The notes beneath the pieces were generated by a model that was not told the DNA's origin, made no database searches, and saw only the letters and a list, made by a program, of their open reading frames with translations. The position numbers and the translations under genes are program-made. Positions 52,774 to 61,531 of a stretch of 64,000 nt of DNA are shown piece by piece (within the stretch, counting starts at the first letter, position 1; each line of letters starts with the position of its first letter). The stretch is from the NCBI GenBank assembly GCA_003225005.1, contig QIAN01000162.1, positions 1-64,000 of the forward strand, in the 5' to 3' direction. This stretch comes from Acidobacteriota bacterium (lineage in GTDB: Bacteria; Acidobacteriota; Terriglobia; Terriglobales; Acidobacteriaceae).

Positions 52774-53406
52774 TCAGATCAGACTTCGTTCCGTCAACAT
52801 TCGGTACACTAAGGCCACCGGCAAACCTACGACATTGCTGTAATCCCCTTCAACGCGCGGAATCCAGCGCGATGCGATACCTTGAATCGCATACGCTCCG
52901 GCTTTATCCATCGGCTCTCCGGTAGCGATGTAGCTACCTATTTCGGCGTCAGACAAATCACTCATCGTCACCAGCGTTGTCTCGGAGCGAGCGTCTTCAA
53001 CCCAAGTTCTTAGTTCTCGGTCCTCCGTTTTCAGCGGTTTGGCCTCACTTGCCGCTGACCACTGACCACAGGCCACTTTGTCTTCCCCCAGGCACACACC
53101 CGTAATCACTCGGTGCGTGCGCCCGGACAACAGCCGCAGCATGCGAGCGGCATCGTTCTCATCGCGTGGCTTTCCCAGGATAGCTTCATCGATCACAACT
53201 ATGGTATCGGCGCCGAGCACCCATTCTCCCGGCCGGCTCTTGAAGACACATAAGGCTTTTTCACGCGCCAGCCGCTCGGCGCAATGCCGTGGCGACTCTC
53301 CCTGGTGAGGGGTCTCATCGATTTCGGCTGGTTGTACCGTGAAAGGAATGCCGGCACTCCGCAGAAGTTGCTGTCGGCGAGGCGAAGCGGAAGCGAGCAC
53401 GATCAT
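52774..53406 (-). CDS. maf: Maf-type nucleotide pyrophosphatase with repeat-derived insertion
   Basis: 210 residues. Hydrolyses non-canonical or dTTP/UTP-type nucleoside triphosphates. Conserved N-terminus IVLASASPRRQQLLRSAGIPF with SxSPRR, ETPHQGESP, GADTIVVIDEAILGKP near 68, RTHRVITGVCL near 100, and C-terminal TGEPMDKAGAYAIQG with YNVVGLP-like NVVGLPVALVYRML. Between GVCLG and TLVTMSDLS lies an extra segment of about 25 residues (DKVACGQWSAASEAKPLKTE and on) that matches a period-7 DNA repeat at 53004-53080. The frame stays open through it, so the protein is probably made, with the insertion in a surface loop. Confidence 0.88.
   Translation of the reverse strand: MIVLASASPRRQQLLRSAGIPFTVQPAEIDETPHQGESPRHCAERLAREKALCVFKSRPGEWVLGADTIVVIDEAILGKPRDENDAARMLRLLSGRTHRVITGVCLGEDKVACGQWSAASEAKPLKTEDRELRTWVEDARSETTLVTMSDLSDAEIGSYIATGEPMDKAGAYAIQGIASRWIPRVEGDYSNVVGLPVALVYRMLTERSLI
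53004..53080. repeat. Eleven degenerate heptads inside maf
   Basis: Plus-strand phase: AAGTTCT-TAGTTCT-CGGTCCT-CCGTTTT-CAGCGGT-TTGGCCT-CACTTGC-CGCTGAC-CACTGAC-CACAGGC-CACTTTG. Period 7 is clear at both ends and weaker in the middle. Located in coding DNA of maf. Confidence 0.75.
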
Positions 53407-53505
53407 GGGATCTGATTGTACGGAGACCGCGAGCTGCCAGCACAGGATTGGAGCTCAACCTCAGCCCTTCACCGTGCACGGTGGGCGAACTGAGCATGGC
53501 ACGGT

Positions 53506-53540
53506 CGGCTGAGTGCTGAGGGCTGACTGCTCAGTGCTCG
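53506..53540. repeat. Five heptads between maf and amidohydrolase gene
   Basis: CGGCTGA-GTGCTGA-GGGCTGA-CTGCTCA-GTGCTCG, ending just before the amidohydrolase stop codon at 53542. Same period as the tract in maf. Confidence 0.7.
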
Positions 53541-53541
53541 G

Positions 53542-54990
53542 TTACCGGCTTCCCACCACGCCGCGCACCGACTCAATCAGCTGCGCCGAGTCGTAACCGA
53601 TTCCATCCTTGAAGACGGTTTCCACATTTTCAATGTCGTCGATCTTTTGCGAAGGATCGCCTTTGATCACCACCAGGTCAGCCTGCTTGCCCACGGCGAT
53701 CGTTCCGATGCGGTCCAGCTCTCCCAGGAACTGCGCGCCGTTGGCAGTCGCGATGTGGATTGCTTCCACTGGGGTGAATCCAGCTTCGACCAAAAGCTCG
53801 ACCTCGCGCTGATCGCCGAAGCCGGCGATGACGCCTCCCATTCCAGTGGGATCCAACCCGGCCAGCAACAGTCCACCTGCCTGGGAGAAAGCGTACTCGA
53901 ATTCCATTTCTTTCTTGAATGCAGGTCCCCAGGGAGAGGTATCGCTGCCGTAGACTTGTCGCAGGTGGCTCACATCGCTCGAGCGAAGTCGGTTCGCCAG
54001 CAGTGAACTACGAGCGTCCGGCGATAGCGCATCGAGAACGCGTTTCTGAATCGTGGGTCGGCCTGCGAAACTTCCCATCTCAAACACGGGCAGGGTTGAA
54101 GTGACCGCAACATGATGCTGGATAAGGTCAACAATCATGTCATGAACCGCACCCGTCTTGATTGCAAGCTTGGAAATAAGTTCAGCATCCTTTGGTTCAT
54201 CCGGGCATTCGCCCGGCTTCTTCGAGGGAAAGAATTCCGTGTCGACCACCAGGCCGTGCTCAAGGTTATCGATCCCGAGGGATGCAGCTTCGCGAAAGCC
54301 GATTGAGCACAAATGCCCCGTAACTTTCGCGCCGCGCTTGTGCGCCGCGGTCACCGCGGCAGCCAGCTCGGCCGGGGTAATGAACATATAGGCCTTGAAA
54401 TTGTCTACCCCTTCATCCAGCCAGTAATTGACAGTCTTCGTAGCATCTTCCGGCCCGGTGAGCTGGTGCAATTGCAAAGCCCACGAACCCGCACCCTCCA
54501 GATATGGGCCGGTGACGTGAATCTTTGGCCCCGGCATTCTCCCCGCGTCGATCTTTTTCTTGATCTCCAGATCGGTGTAAGGCTCCAGGGAACCGGTGGT
54601 GCGGATCGTAGTCACGCCTCCCGCAAGATAAAGACGTGGAAAACTGAAACCCATCTCAGCGAAGATCACATCGCCCATGGGATAAAACATGTGGTCATGC
54701 ATGCCGACAAGGCCCGGAATCACGGTGTAGCCGTGCAAGTCGAGCACCTTGGCTTCCCCCGGTACACTTACCGACGCGGCGTCTCCGACAGCCGAGACTT
54801 TTCCTTTGAATATCATGACGGTTTGGTCTTCGCGCGCACCTGCGCCGGTGCCATCAATGACGCGTGCATGAGTCAAAGCCACAACCGGAGCATCTACTTT
54901 TACAAAATCGCGCACCTGCGGAGATAGAGTCTGTGCCATCACCACAGAGCTGACAGATAGCAACAGGGTTGCAATAAGCACTTTGCGCAT
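53542..54990 (-). CDS. Secreted amidohydrolase family protein
   Basis: About 482 residues from ATG 54990 (AAGGA six bases before it). Signal peptide MRKVLIATLLLSVSSVVMAQ. Amidohydrolase fold: LDLHGYTVIPGLVGMHDHMF with metal HxH near residue 95, KVTGHLCSIGFREA, NLEHGLVVD, LAGLDPTGMGGVIAGFGDQR with catalytic Asp near 390, and the closing beta-sandwich IATANGAQFLGELDRIGTIAVG. Family members in Acidobacteria are annotated as imidazolonepropionase-like or prolidase-like; the real substrate is unknown. Confidence 0.9.
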   Translation of the reverse strand: MRKVLIATLLLSVSSVVMAQTLSPQVRDFVKVDAPVVALTHARVIDGTGAGAREDQTVMIFKGKVSAVGDAASVSVPGEAKVLDLHGYTVIPGLVGMHDHMFYPMGDVIFAEMGFSFPRLYLAGGVTTIRTTGSLEPYTDLEIKKKIDAGRMPGPKIHVTGPYLEGAGSWALQLHQLTGPEDATKTVNYWLDEGVDNFKAYMFITPAELAAAVTAAHKRGAKVTGHLCSIGFREAASLGIDNLEHGLVVDTEFFPSKKPGECPDEPKDAELISKLAIKTGAVHDMIVDLIQHHVAVTSTLPVFEMGSFAGRPTIQKRVLDALSPDARSSLLANRLRSSDVSHLRQVYGSDTSPWGPAFKKEMEFEYAFSQAGGLLLAGLDPTGMGGVIAGFGDQREVELLVEAGFTPVEAIHIATANGAQFLGELDRIGTIAVGKQADLVVIKGDPSQKIDDIENVETVFKDGIGYDSAQLIESVRGVVGSR

Positions 54991-55128
54991 GTTCATTCCT
55001 TCGACGACCACCGGCAGGATTCTACCGAAGAAACAGTAGTTTGTGCGGAAAGCTTAGAGTGAATGTCCGACAGCCAAAAACTGAGAACTCTCACTGCCTG
55101 TTAAAATCAAGCATTGCCCCCCGCACCC

Positions 55129-56937
55129 ATGGACGCCGCTTTCCTGCGCAACTTCGCCATTATTGCGCACATCGACCACGGTAAATCCACCCTGGCCGAC
55201 CGCTTGCTCGAGCTCACTGGCTCGCTGACAGCCCGCGAGATGCAGGCCCAGGTACTCGACTCCATGGACCTGGAGCGCGAGCGAGGCATCACCATCAAGG
55301 CCCATGCGGTCCGCATGATGTACACGGCCCAGGATGGTCAGCTTTATCAGCTCAACCTCATCGACACGCCCGGCCACGTGGATTTCTCCTATGAAGTCTC
55401 GCGCTCGCTGGCATCCTGCGAGGGCGCGCTTCTCATCGTCGACGCCTCCCAGGGCGTCGAAGCCCAAACCCTGGCTAATTCTTACCTAGCCATCAATCAC
55501 GGCCTGGAAATCATTCCCGTGATCAACAAGATCGACCTGCCCAGCGCCGATGTCGCACGCACCAAGGAGATGATTGAAGGTGCCGTCGGACTTGACGCCA
55601 GCGATGCCGTTCTGATCAGCGCTAAAACCGGACAGGGCGTGCCGGACGTCCTCGAAGCCATCGTGAAACGCATTCCACCGCCGAAAGGGAATCGGGATAA
55701 TCAACTACAGGCATTGATTTTCGACTCCTGGTTCGATGCTTACCGCGGCGTCGTCATCCTGACGCGCGTCTTTCAGGGCACTTTGCGCAAGGGCCAGAGG
55801 ATTCGGCTGTGGTCGAACGGCACCACCTTCGACGCGGAAACTCTTGGAGTACTCACCCCCAAGCCGGTTGAGGTCGATGAGCTGCGCGCCGGCGAAGTCG
55901 GCTTCCTCATTGCCAACATCAAGAACGTGGCCGACACGAAAATTGGCGACACAATCATGGATGACGCCCATCCCGCTATCGAGCCCTTGCCCGGCTTTGA
56001 AGAAATCAAGCCCATGGTTTTCGCTGGCCTCTATACCGTGGACGCGCACGAGCACACCCGGCTGCGTGAAGCCCTGGAAAAATTGCGGCTGAATGATTCA
56101 TCCTTTTTTTTCGAGCCGGAGAGCTCTGTGGCATTGGGTTTCGGATTCCGCTGCGGCTTCCTGGGACTGCTGCACATGGAAATCATCCAGGAGCGCCTGG
56201 AACGTGAATTTGCGCTGGAACTCATCACCACCGCCCCCGGCGTGCGTTACAAGATCACCAAAACCGACGGCGAATTGATCGAAGTTGATAACCCCTCGCG
56301 ATGGCCCGACCCCAGCGTGATCGCCAAAGTAGAAGAGCCGGTGATTCTGGCCACGATTCTGACCAACGAAGAGTATGTCGGCGGAATCCTGAAGCTGGTC
56401 GAGGACAAGCGTGGCAAGCAGAAGACATTTGAATACGTCAGCTCATCTCGCGTGATGCTGCACTACGAGTTGCCCTTGAACGAAATTGTGCTGGATTTCT
56501 ACGACCGCCTGAAGTCGGTCTCGCGCGGCTATGCTTCTCTCGACTACCATCTGGCCGATTACTGGCAATCGCCGATGGTGAAGCTCGACATCCTTGTGGC
56601 AGGCGAACCGGTCGACGCCCTCTCTGTGATTGTGCACCGCGATTTCGCCTATGAGCGGGGTAAGGCGCTGGTCTCCAAAATGAGGCAACTCATTCCCCGG
56701 CAAATGTTTGAGGTGGCGATCCAAGCTTCCATCGGAGCCAAAGTCATTGCCCGCGAAACGGTCTCGGCCATTCGCAAGAACGTCATCGCCAAGTGCTACG
56801 GGGGAGACATCTCGCGGAAGCGCAAACTCCTCGAAAAACAGAAAGAGGGCAAGAAACGCATGAAGAGGATCGGCCGGGTTGACATTCCCCAAGAGGCGTT
56901 TCTGGCCGTGTTGAAGGTCGGCGAAGACGGTAGCTAA
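55129..56937 (+). CDS. lepA: Elongation factor 4 (LepA)
   Basis: 602 residues from ATG 55129; the frame opens five codons earlier at a TTG. Ribosome back-translocating GTPase. G1 [17 protein letters not shown]2 [15 protein letters not shown]3 [15 protein letters not shown]4 [11 protein letters not shown], then EF-G-like domains II-V and the LepA-specific C-terminal domain ([35 protein letters not shown]). Intact, full length. Confidence 0.97.
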   Translation: MDAAFLRNFAIIAHIDHGKSTLADRLLELTGSLTAREMQAQVLDSMDLERERGITIKAHAVRMMYTAQDGQLYQLNLIDTPGHVDFSYEVSRSLASCEGALLIVDASQGVEAQTLANSYLAINHGLEIIPVINKIDLPSADVARTKEMIEGAVGLDASDAVLISAKTGQGVPDVLEAIVKRIPPPKGNRDNQLQALIFDSWFDAYRGVVILTRVFQGTLRKGQRIRLWSNGTTFDAETLGVLTPKPVEVDELRAGEVGFLIANIKNVADTKIGDTIMDDAHPAIEPLPGFEEIKPMVFAGLYTVDAHEHTRLREALEKLRLNDSSFFFEPESSVALGFGFRCGFLGLLHMEIIQERLEREFALELITTAPGVRYKITKTDGELIEVDNPSRWPDPSVIAKVEEPVILATILTNEEYVGGILKLVEDKRGKQKTFEYVSSSRVMLHYELPLNEIVLDFYDRLKSVSRGYASLDYHLADYWQSPMVKLDILVAGEPVDALSVIVHRDFAYERGKALVSKMRQLIPRQMFEVAIQASIGAKVIARETVSAIRKNVIAKCYGGDISRKRKLLEKQKEGKKRMKRIGRVDIPQEAFLAVLKVGEDGS

Positions 56938-57200
56938 CTACTTGTCGCCTCTTCGTGGCCTTGCTCCGCCGTCTTCCGTTTTATGGCGTGGAACCTTCTG
57001 AGACGTTGCCCCAGCAGTGTGGAACGCGGATTGCCGATTTTTGCCAGGGCACTTCACGAGTGTCGAAAGACTGAGAGACCCTGTGGCTGGATGGACAGGG
57101 GTAACGTCGTTACCTGTACTCATTCCGGCTGATAGCCAAGGGTCGGAGTTGAACCTCGGGCATCTAACGCGAACAAAGTTGGCTGCTAGACTCCTGAGAT

Positions 57201-57617
57201 ATGCCGGTATTTACCGAGGACAAAAGAACGCACGAGACGAAGGCGGTGGATAACGTTCAGGCCCTGGTGCAACTGTTGCGGAACCGGTCGTATGAAGAGA
57301 TTCGGCAGCGGATGTACGACAGTGCCCCGGGGAGCCCCTGGTGGTCAGCCTGCAAGGCTGAACTCGATCTGCGCAACGGCCAGCAACTGGCGGAGGCGTC
57401 GGTGGCGATGTCCAGGGTGACGGAGAAAATGAGGAGCTCGACCCAGCATTTTGAACAGCTTGCCGAGACGTTATGCCAGGCCACCAACGACGTTGCCGAT
57501 CTGCTGCGAAAGACTGAGGCGGCGGGCCGCAGACTGGAAATTGCAGTTTACGTGGCCATTGGCGTGTCTCTGGTGCAACTCTTCAATCTGATTTTTGAGG
57601 TTTTCCGGAAGCGGTAA
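57201..57617 (+). CDS. Small C-terminal membrane-anchored protein
   Basis: 138 residues. Charged N-terminus, helical middle with heptad-like hydrophobic spacing (SVAMSRVTEKMRSSTQHFEQ, LAETLCQATNDVADLLRKTE) suggesting a coiled coil over residues 70-112, then one membrane helix (IAVYVAIGVSLVQLFNLIF) and a basic tail FRKR. Likely membrane-anchored with the bulk facing the cytoplasm. I do not recognise the family. Plausible as a real gene from its consistent layout. Confidence 0.6.
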   Translation: MPVFTEDKRTHETKAVDNVQALVQLLRNRSYEEIRQRMYDSAPGSPWWSACKAELDLRNGQQLAEASVAMSRVTEKMRSSTQHFEQLAETLCQATNDVADLLRKTEAAGRRLEIAVYVAIGVSLVQLFNLIFEVFRKR

Positions 57618-58003
57618 AAAAAAATAACCAGGAAGGGCGCGAAGCAACGCCCTGAGATCGCAGAGCCGGTCTATTCTGCCCGCCCCTCTAAACGCCACCC
57701 ATCTCTGCGCGGTTGTTGCTGGCTGTTGACGCGCAAAACCATTTGTGCGCCGCCGTCCAGATGGACGTTTTTCTGGGACGAGGTGATCACCGAACCCTGG
57801 GCTGCGCTGCGGGATTGGGTGCTCAGGGCCAATCCGGGCATGCCCATTACACCGGCGCTGCTGCTGGCAGTGAGCGGGGACGAAAGATGGGCTGAGGCCG
57901 CGGCGGAAGCGACGGTGCTACCCACAGCTGAGGTCGTGGACCCCGGGACACGCCGCGGTATTGGTCACAACGCCTGTGAACCGACACAGAGAACGCGGAG
58001 TGG
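57618..58003. other. Gap with no firmly recognised gene
   Basis: About 386 bases. Opposing open frames exist (57671-57925 minus; 57726-58007 plus). The minus frame has SSQKNVHLDGGAQMVLRVN, which resembles the end of acidobacterial envelope proteins with a final 'pxGTxxxMVLxR' motif, but the rest is not convincing; it may be a remnant. A hairpin AGGGCG/CGCCCT at 57635-57656 lacks a T-run. Confidence 0.35.
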
Positions 58004-59200
58004 CTAGGCGAAGACCTCGCCTTCCAGCGCGGTTAGGGTGCGGGTGGCCAGAGTGTTCTTGACGAAGCGCTTGGGCAGCGGAGCGTAAGAAGCATCTACC
58101 TGTTTTCGTTTAATGCGAAGCTGCAGAGTGCGCTCAATCTGCCGAAGCCCCATAACCTCGACGCCAGCAGCCAGAGTGGAAGCGCGTCCCAGGCAACCCG
58201 CGCGGCCGGTCCGTCCCACGCGGTGGATAAAATCTTCCGCGAGGCCGGGCAGGTCGTAGTTGATGACGTGCGCTACATCGTCCATATGGAGGCCGCGGGA
58301 AGCTACGTCGGTGGCCACCAGGACTTTGAAGCGGCCGCCTTGGAATCCGCTGAGGGCGCCGTTCCGTTGTGATTGCGAGCGGCCGCCGTGGATCATCGCG
58401 GCAGAGAAACCATCCTGGACCAATTCTCTCGTCAGGCGTTCGGCGCCTCGCTTGGTACGGGTGAAGATCAAAGTCAGACCCTTTTCTGCGTACAGGAGCT
58501 GGCGTAGGACGTCCAATTTTTCCGCGGGGCGAACCTCGTAGGCATGCAATTCAACGCTTTCTACCGGCTTGAGAACCGAGCCTGCGGCCACGCGTATCGG
58601 ATCGTGCGTGCAATCGCGAACGAGCCCCGCCACGGACTGCTCCATCGTGGCTGAGAAGCATAGTGTCTGCTTGCCTTGCGGAAGTATGGAAAGGATGCGA
58701 CGAAGTGCGGGCAGAAAGCCCATATCCAGCATGCGGTCGGCTTCGTCGAGGACCAGAACTTTCACCTGCCTCAGGTCGATCAGGTGACGGGTGATGAAAT
58801 CCTGCAGGCGTCCGGGGGTGGCAATGACGAGACTAGAGCCGGCGCGCACCGCTGCAATCTGCGGTTTTTCCGAAAGGCCGCCGATAACCAGAGCCGACTT
58901 CGGCAGGTTACGGCTGCGGAGTTTCTCGTACTCAGCATTGACCTGCATGGCCAGCTCGCGCGTGGGTAGTAGCACCAGCGCATGAACCTGGCGCGACGGC
59001 TGCTGCTGCAACATCTCGATAAGCGGGATGAGGAAGGCCAGCGTCTTGCCGGTTCCGGTTTGAGCGGTGGCAATTACATCTTTCCCGGCCAGGACATGTG
59101 GGATCGTTTGTGCCTGGATAGGCGTTGGGATAGTGAATTCGGCTGCCGCCAGCTTCTGCTGCAAGGCAGAAGACAAGGGCAGCTCTGCAAATGTTGTCAT
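58004..59200 (-). CDS. DEAD-box ATP-dependent RNA helicase
   Basis: 398 residues. Motifs in order: Q motif FTIPTPIQAQTIP, I AQTGTGKT, Ia PTRELAMQ, Ib TPGRLQDF, II VLDEADRMLD, III SATMEQ, IV LIFTRTKRGAERL, V ATDVASRGLHMDDV, VI HRVGRTGRAG. The C-terminal extension is short and lacks the DbpA or CsdA RNA-binding domains, so it belongs with RhlE-like helicases. Probable role in ribosome assembly or mRNA turnover. Confidence 0.93.
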   Translation of the reverse strand: MTTFAELPLSSALQQKLAAAEFTIPTPIQAQTIPHVLAGKDVIATAQTGTGKTLAFLIPLIEMLQQQPSRQVHALVLLPTRELAMQVNAEYEKLRSRNLPKSALVIGGLSEKPQIAAVRAGSSLVIATPGRLQDFITRHLIDLRQVKVLVLDEADRMLDMGFLPALRRILSILPQGKQTLCFSATMEQSVAGLVRDCTHDPIRVAAGSVLKPVESVELHAYEVRPAEKLDVLRQLLYAEKGLTLIFTRTKRGAERLTRELVQDGFSAAMIHGGRSQSQRNGALSGFQGGRFKVLVATDVASRGLHMDDVAHVINYDLPGLAEDFIHRVGRTGRAGCLGRASTLAAGVEVMGLRQIERTLQLRIKRKQVDASYAPLPKRFVKNTLATRTLTALEGEVFA

Positions 59201-59687
59201 TACTAGTATGTTCTTTCTGGAGGGGCCTAGGGTCAGATACTCAGACTCGCGTCCTTGTTCTCGTGCCGCTCACACTTAACATGTGCTGAAATAAACGGCC
59301 GGCAGGAAAAGCGGAGATGGGGCTGATCCAACAGAGGATCCCGCGTCACGAGCAAACCGTGGCTACAGCGTCCTGATTAGTATAGCAGAGTGGCGGGGGC
59401 GGTAATGGAGTACTTCGGGTTCGGGCTGCCTTAGGCGAGGTAACCCACTTGCCCTCAGCAATATAACGTGAACCAAGTGAGGATGCTGGCGAGCCTTAGG
59501 CACCTGAGGACTCGGGTGGTCTTGTTGTGCGGGATACCGATCGCCGCTTTTCAGTCCGAGTTTGGACTTGTGCAGGAAAGTATCTGCTCCCGCCCCGGCT
59601 GCACAGCCCTCTCGATCCCAGCCGGTTCAAGGGCTCGCACTGGGACCGAACTGATCCGGCCTTGTCTGCCCCATCGGATTGTGACAT
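59201..59687. other. Gap between helicase and ispF; no gene recognised
   Basis: 487 bases with no protein motif, tRNA or rRNA piece that I can support. It should contain the helicase promoter (near 59201-59400) and the ispF 3' region. An inverted repeat GCGCCCTT/AAGGGCGC (59693-59700 with 59714-59721) overlaps the end of ispF but has no T-run. Confidence 0.4.
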
Positions 59688-60248
59688 TTATGGCGCCCTT
59701 TTTTTCAATGTTGAAGGGCGCGGATGAGACTTTTTCTGGATTCCTTCAAGGAGCACCACTGCATGCGCCAATACCGCGTTTTCCGAGTTCAGTCCCTCCG
59801 GGGTTTTGGCCTTCAGCCCAACACAATTCGCAGTAATGCCCAGCAACTCAGCCAGGCGAAGGCGAATCAAGCCAGCATGAGGGCCGATCTTCGGTGCCGC
59901 CAGGATCAGACTGGCATCGATGTTGGCGATGGCATATCCAGCCTGACGCACGCGTTTCAAGGCCTCGCGGAGAAAGATTACCGAGTCGGCATCCTTCCAC
60001 TTCGGCTCTGAGGGTGGAAACAGCGCTCCGATATCGGGTGCGGCCACGGCTCCAAGCAGCGCGTCGGTGATGGCATGGAGCAAGACATCCCCATCGGAAT
60101 GTCCGCCAAGTCCTTTGTCATGTTTGAGCTTGATGCCGCCAATTTTCAGCGGAATTCCGGGACGGAACTCGTGGGAGTCGAATCCGTAGCCAACGCGAAC
60201 CGCAAGTTTCGAGTTTTGAGTTTCGAGTTTCGAGCCCTTTTTAAGCAC
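59688..60248 (-). CDS. ispF: 2-C-methyl-D-erythritol 2,4-cyclodiphosphate synthase
   Basis: 186 residues, fifth step of the MEP isoprenoid pathway. Core starts RVGYGFDSHEFRPG with zinc ligands Asp and His in D-x-H; GLGGHSDGDVLLHAITDALLG, DIGALFPPSEPKWKDADS, and C-terminal KAKTPEGLNSENAVLAHAVV. The only usable start is GTG 60248, giving an N-terminal extension LKKGSKLETQNSKLA that is coded by a heptad DNA repeat (60205-60232). A C-terminal tail of about 15 residues (SHPRPSTLKKRAP) is also unusual. Directly follows ispD. Confidence 0.93.
   Translation of the reverse strand: MLKKGSKLETQNSKLAVRVGYGFDSHEFRPGIPLKIGGIKLKHDKGLGGHSDGDVLLHAITDALLGAVAAPDIGALFPPSEPKWKDADSVIFLREALKRVRQAGYAIANIDASLILAAPKIGPHAGLIRLRLAELLGITANCVGLKAKTPEGLNSENAVLAHAVVLLEGIQKKSHPRPSTLKKRAP
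60205..60232. repeat. Four near-perfect heptads at the start of ispF
   Basis: Plus-strand phase AGTTTCG-AGTTTTG-AGTTTCG-AGTTTCG; one base differs among four units. It lies inside the ispF reading frame, just after its GTG start. Confidence 0.85.
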
Positions 60249-60284
60249 TTGTGGGATCTGTCTTCGTCTTGGAGAACCGGCTGC

Positions 60285-61022
60285 TTATTTCTTAAGGTAG
60301 AACTCCGCGAGTTCCATGTCTGCCGGGCTCGTGATCTTGATATTTCTCGGCGAGCCCATCACCACTGCGACTTCATATCCCGCGCGTTCCACCAACGAGG
60401 CTTCATCGGTTCCGAGAAATCCATCGGCCGCTGCTTCGTCGAATGCCTTCTTGATTACGCCGTACCGGAAGCCTTGCGGGGTCTGTGCCATCACTACGCG
60501 CTCACGAGGGATTGTCGCCTTAACCAGCGCACCGTCGGCTGTGCGCTCGACTTGCTTCACGGTATCGACGGCGGGCAGGCCCGCGATAGCTGCCCCGTAT
60601 TTTCGAGCTGCTTCGATTACTTCCCTGGTAATTTCCGTGGTCACAAAGGGCCGCACTGCGTCGTGCACCAACACGATGTCGTCGGCGGCAGCAGAAACTG
60701 CATTGAGCGCGTTCGCCACTGATTGCTGGCGGTGCTCGCCGCCGGCCACGAGTTCGACTTTTTTCTTTTTCACGACGTCATTGGCTTCTGTTTCCAATCG
60801 AGCGCGAAAGCCCGCAATTTCGCTTTCCCTCAGTGCCACCCAAATTTCTGTCACCGCGTCGACGGCGGCAAATTTGCGCAGCGTGTGTATGAGAATCGGT
60901 TTCCCGCCCAAGTCGGTGAACTGCTTGGACGGGGCGGACTTCTTGCCTTTGTCCTGAGCGCTCGGCACCGGCGCCATGCGCGTGCCAAGACCAGCCGCGG
61001 GGATGATCACTATTACCTTCAT
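60285..61022 (-). CDS. ispD: 2-C-methyl-D-erythritol 4-phosphate cytidylyltransferase
   Basis: 245 residues. Makes CDP-ME from MEP and CTP. Nucleotidyltransferase motif VIIPAAGLGTRMAPVPSAQDKG with an unusual insertion (about ten residues, PVPSAQDKGKKSAP) before SKQFTDLGGKPIL; VALRESEI, VAGGEHRQQSVANAL, VLVHDAVRPFVT near 115, and AQTPQGFRYGVIKKAF. Located upstream of ispF on the same strand (36-base gap), the common ispDF order. Confidence 0.94.
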   Translation of the reverse strand: MKVIVIIPAAGLGTRMAPVPSAQDKGKKSAPSKQFTDLGGKPILIHTLRKFAAVDAVTEIWVALRESEIAGFRARLETEANDVVKKKKVELVAGGEHRQQSVANALNAVSAAADDIVLVHDAVRPFVTTEITREVIEAARKYGAAIAGLPAVDTVKQVERTADGALVKATIPRERVVMAQTPQGFRYGVIKKAFDEAAADGFLGTDEASLVERAGYEVAVVMGSPRNIKITSPADMELAEFYLKK

Positions 61023-61083
61023 GGCGGGCTGTAAGTATACGGGGGGTAGAGGAGGGAGTTCAAATTAACCGGGGCTCCCACGA

Positions 61084-61330
61084 TCAGCGCCGGCCTCTAG
61101 GCTTGATTTTCATCCTTTCCGCAGTCGCCCTTCGCCGGTTCCCATCGTGCGACGTTCGATCCGATGACCATCCGGGTCCATGATCCAGTGCAAAGCGACC
61201 ATCGCACTGAGAATCAACCTGAACGCCAGCTGTTCTCAGTTGTTCCAACAACGCGCCCAAGTCATTTACGCGGGGGCGTCTGCTTCCCAGGTGTCTGCAG
61301 GAAACACCGTATCGAGCAAACTCTGCCGCT
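61084..61330 (-). pseudogene. Decayed VOC/glyoxalase-family gene (C-terminal part)
   Basis: Minus strand encodes VNDLGALLEQLRTAGVQVD, then after a few codons GRFA; shifting one base gives WIMDPDGHRIERR, so that together they read like the usual VOC ending (GRFAWIMDPDGNRIELW). Upstream, another frame gives FPADTWEADAPA. At least two frameshifts are needed. A 160-codon open frame (61084-61566) covers the region but mixes frames and has no coherent protein. N-terminal VOC module not found. Confidence 0.62.
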
Positions 61331-61531
61331 GCGAAGGAAACTCTTGCCCGGTAATACCGTAACCACCCGCGCGAGCCCATCCAGCAACTGCTCTGGCGTG
61401 AGTAGCTTAGTCCCTGTTTGCGGGAGCCACTTCCAGTGGCCCCTCGCTTGCGAACTAGCATTGGTGGAATGCCCTCTGCCTGACACACAGTGGGCGTGCA
61501 ACCGTCCAAGCGAAAGCAGGCACTAACTCTC

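Noticed and set aside
53471-53484. Palindrome CACCGTGCACGGTG between maf and amidohydrolase
   Set aside because: A short perfect palindrome without a T-run or known operator context; could be a chance hairpin.
59693-59721. Inverted repeat at the end of ispF with poly-T/A in the loop
   Set aside because: The T/A run is in the loop rather than after the stem on either strand, so it is not a convincing terminator.
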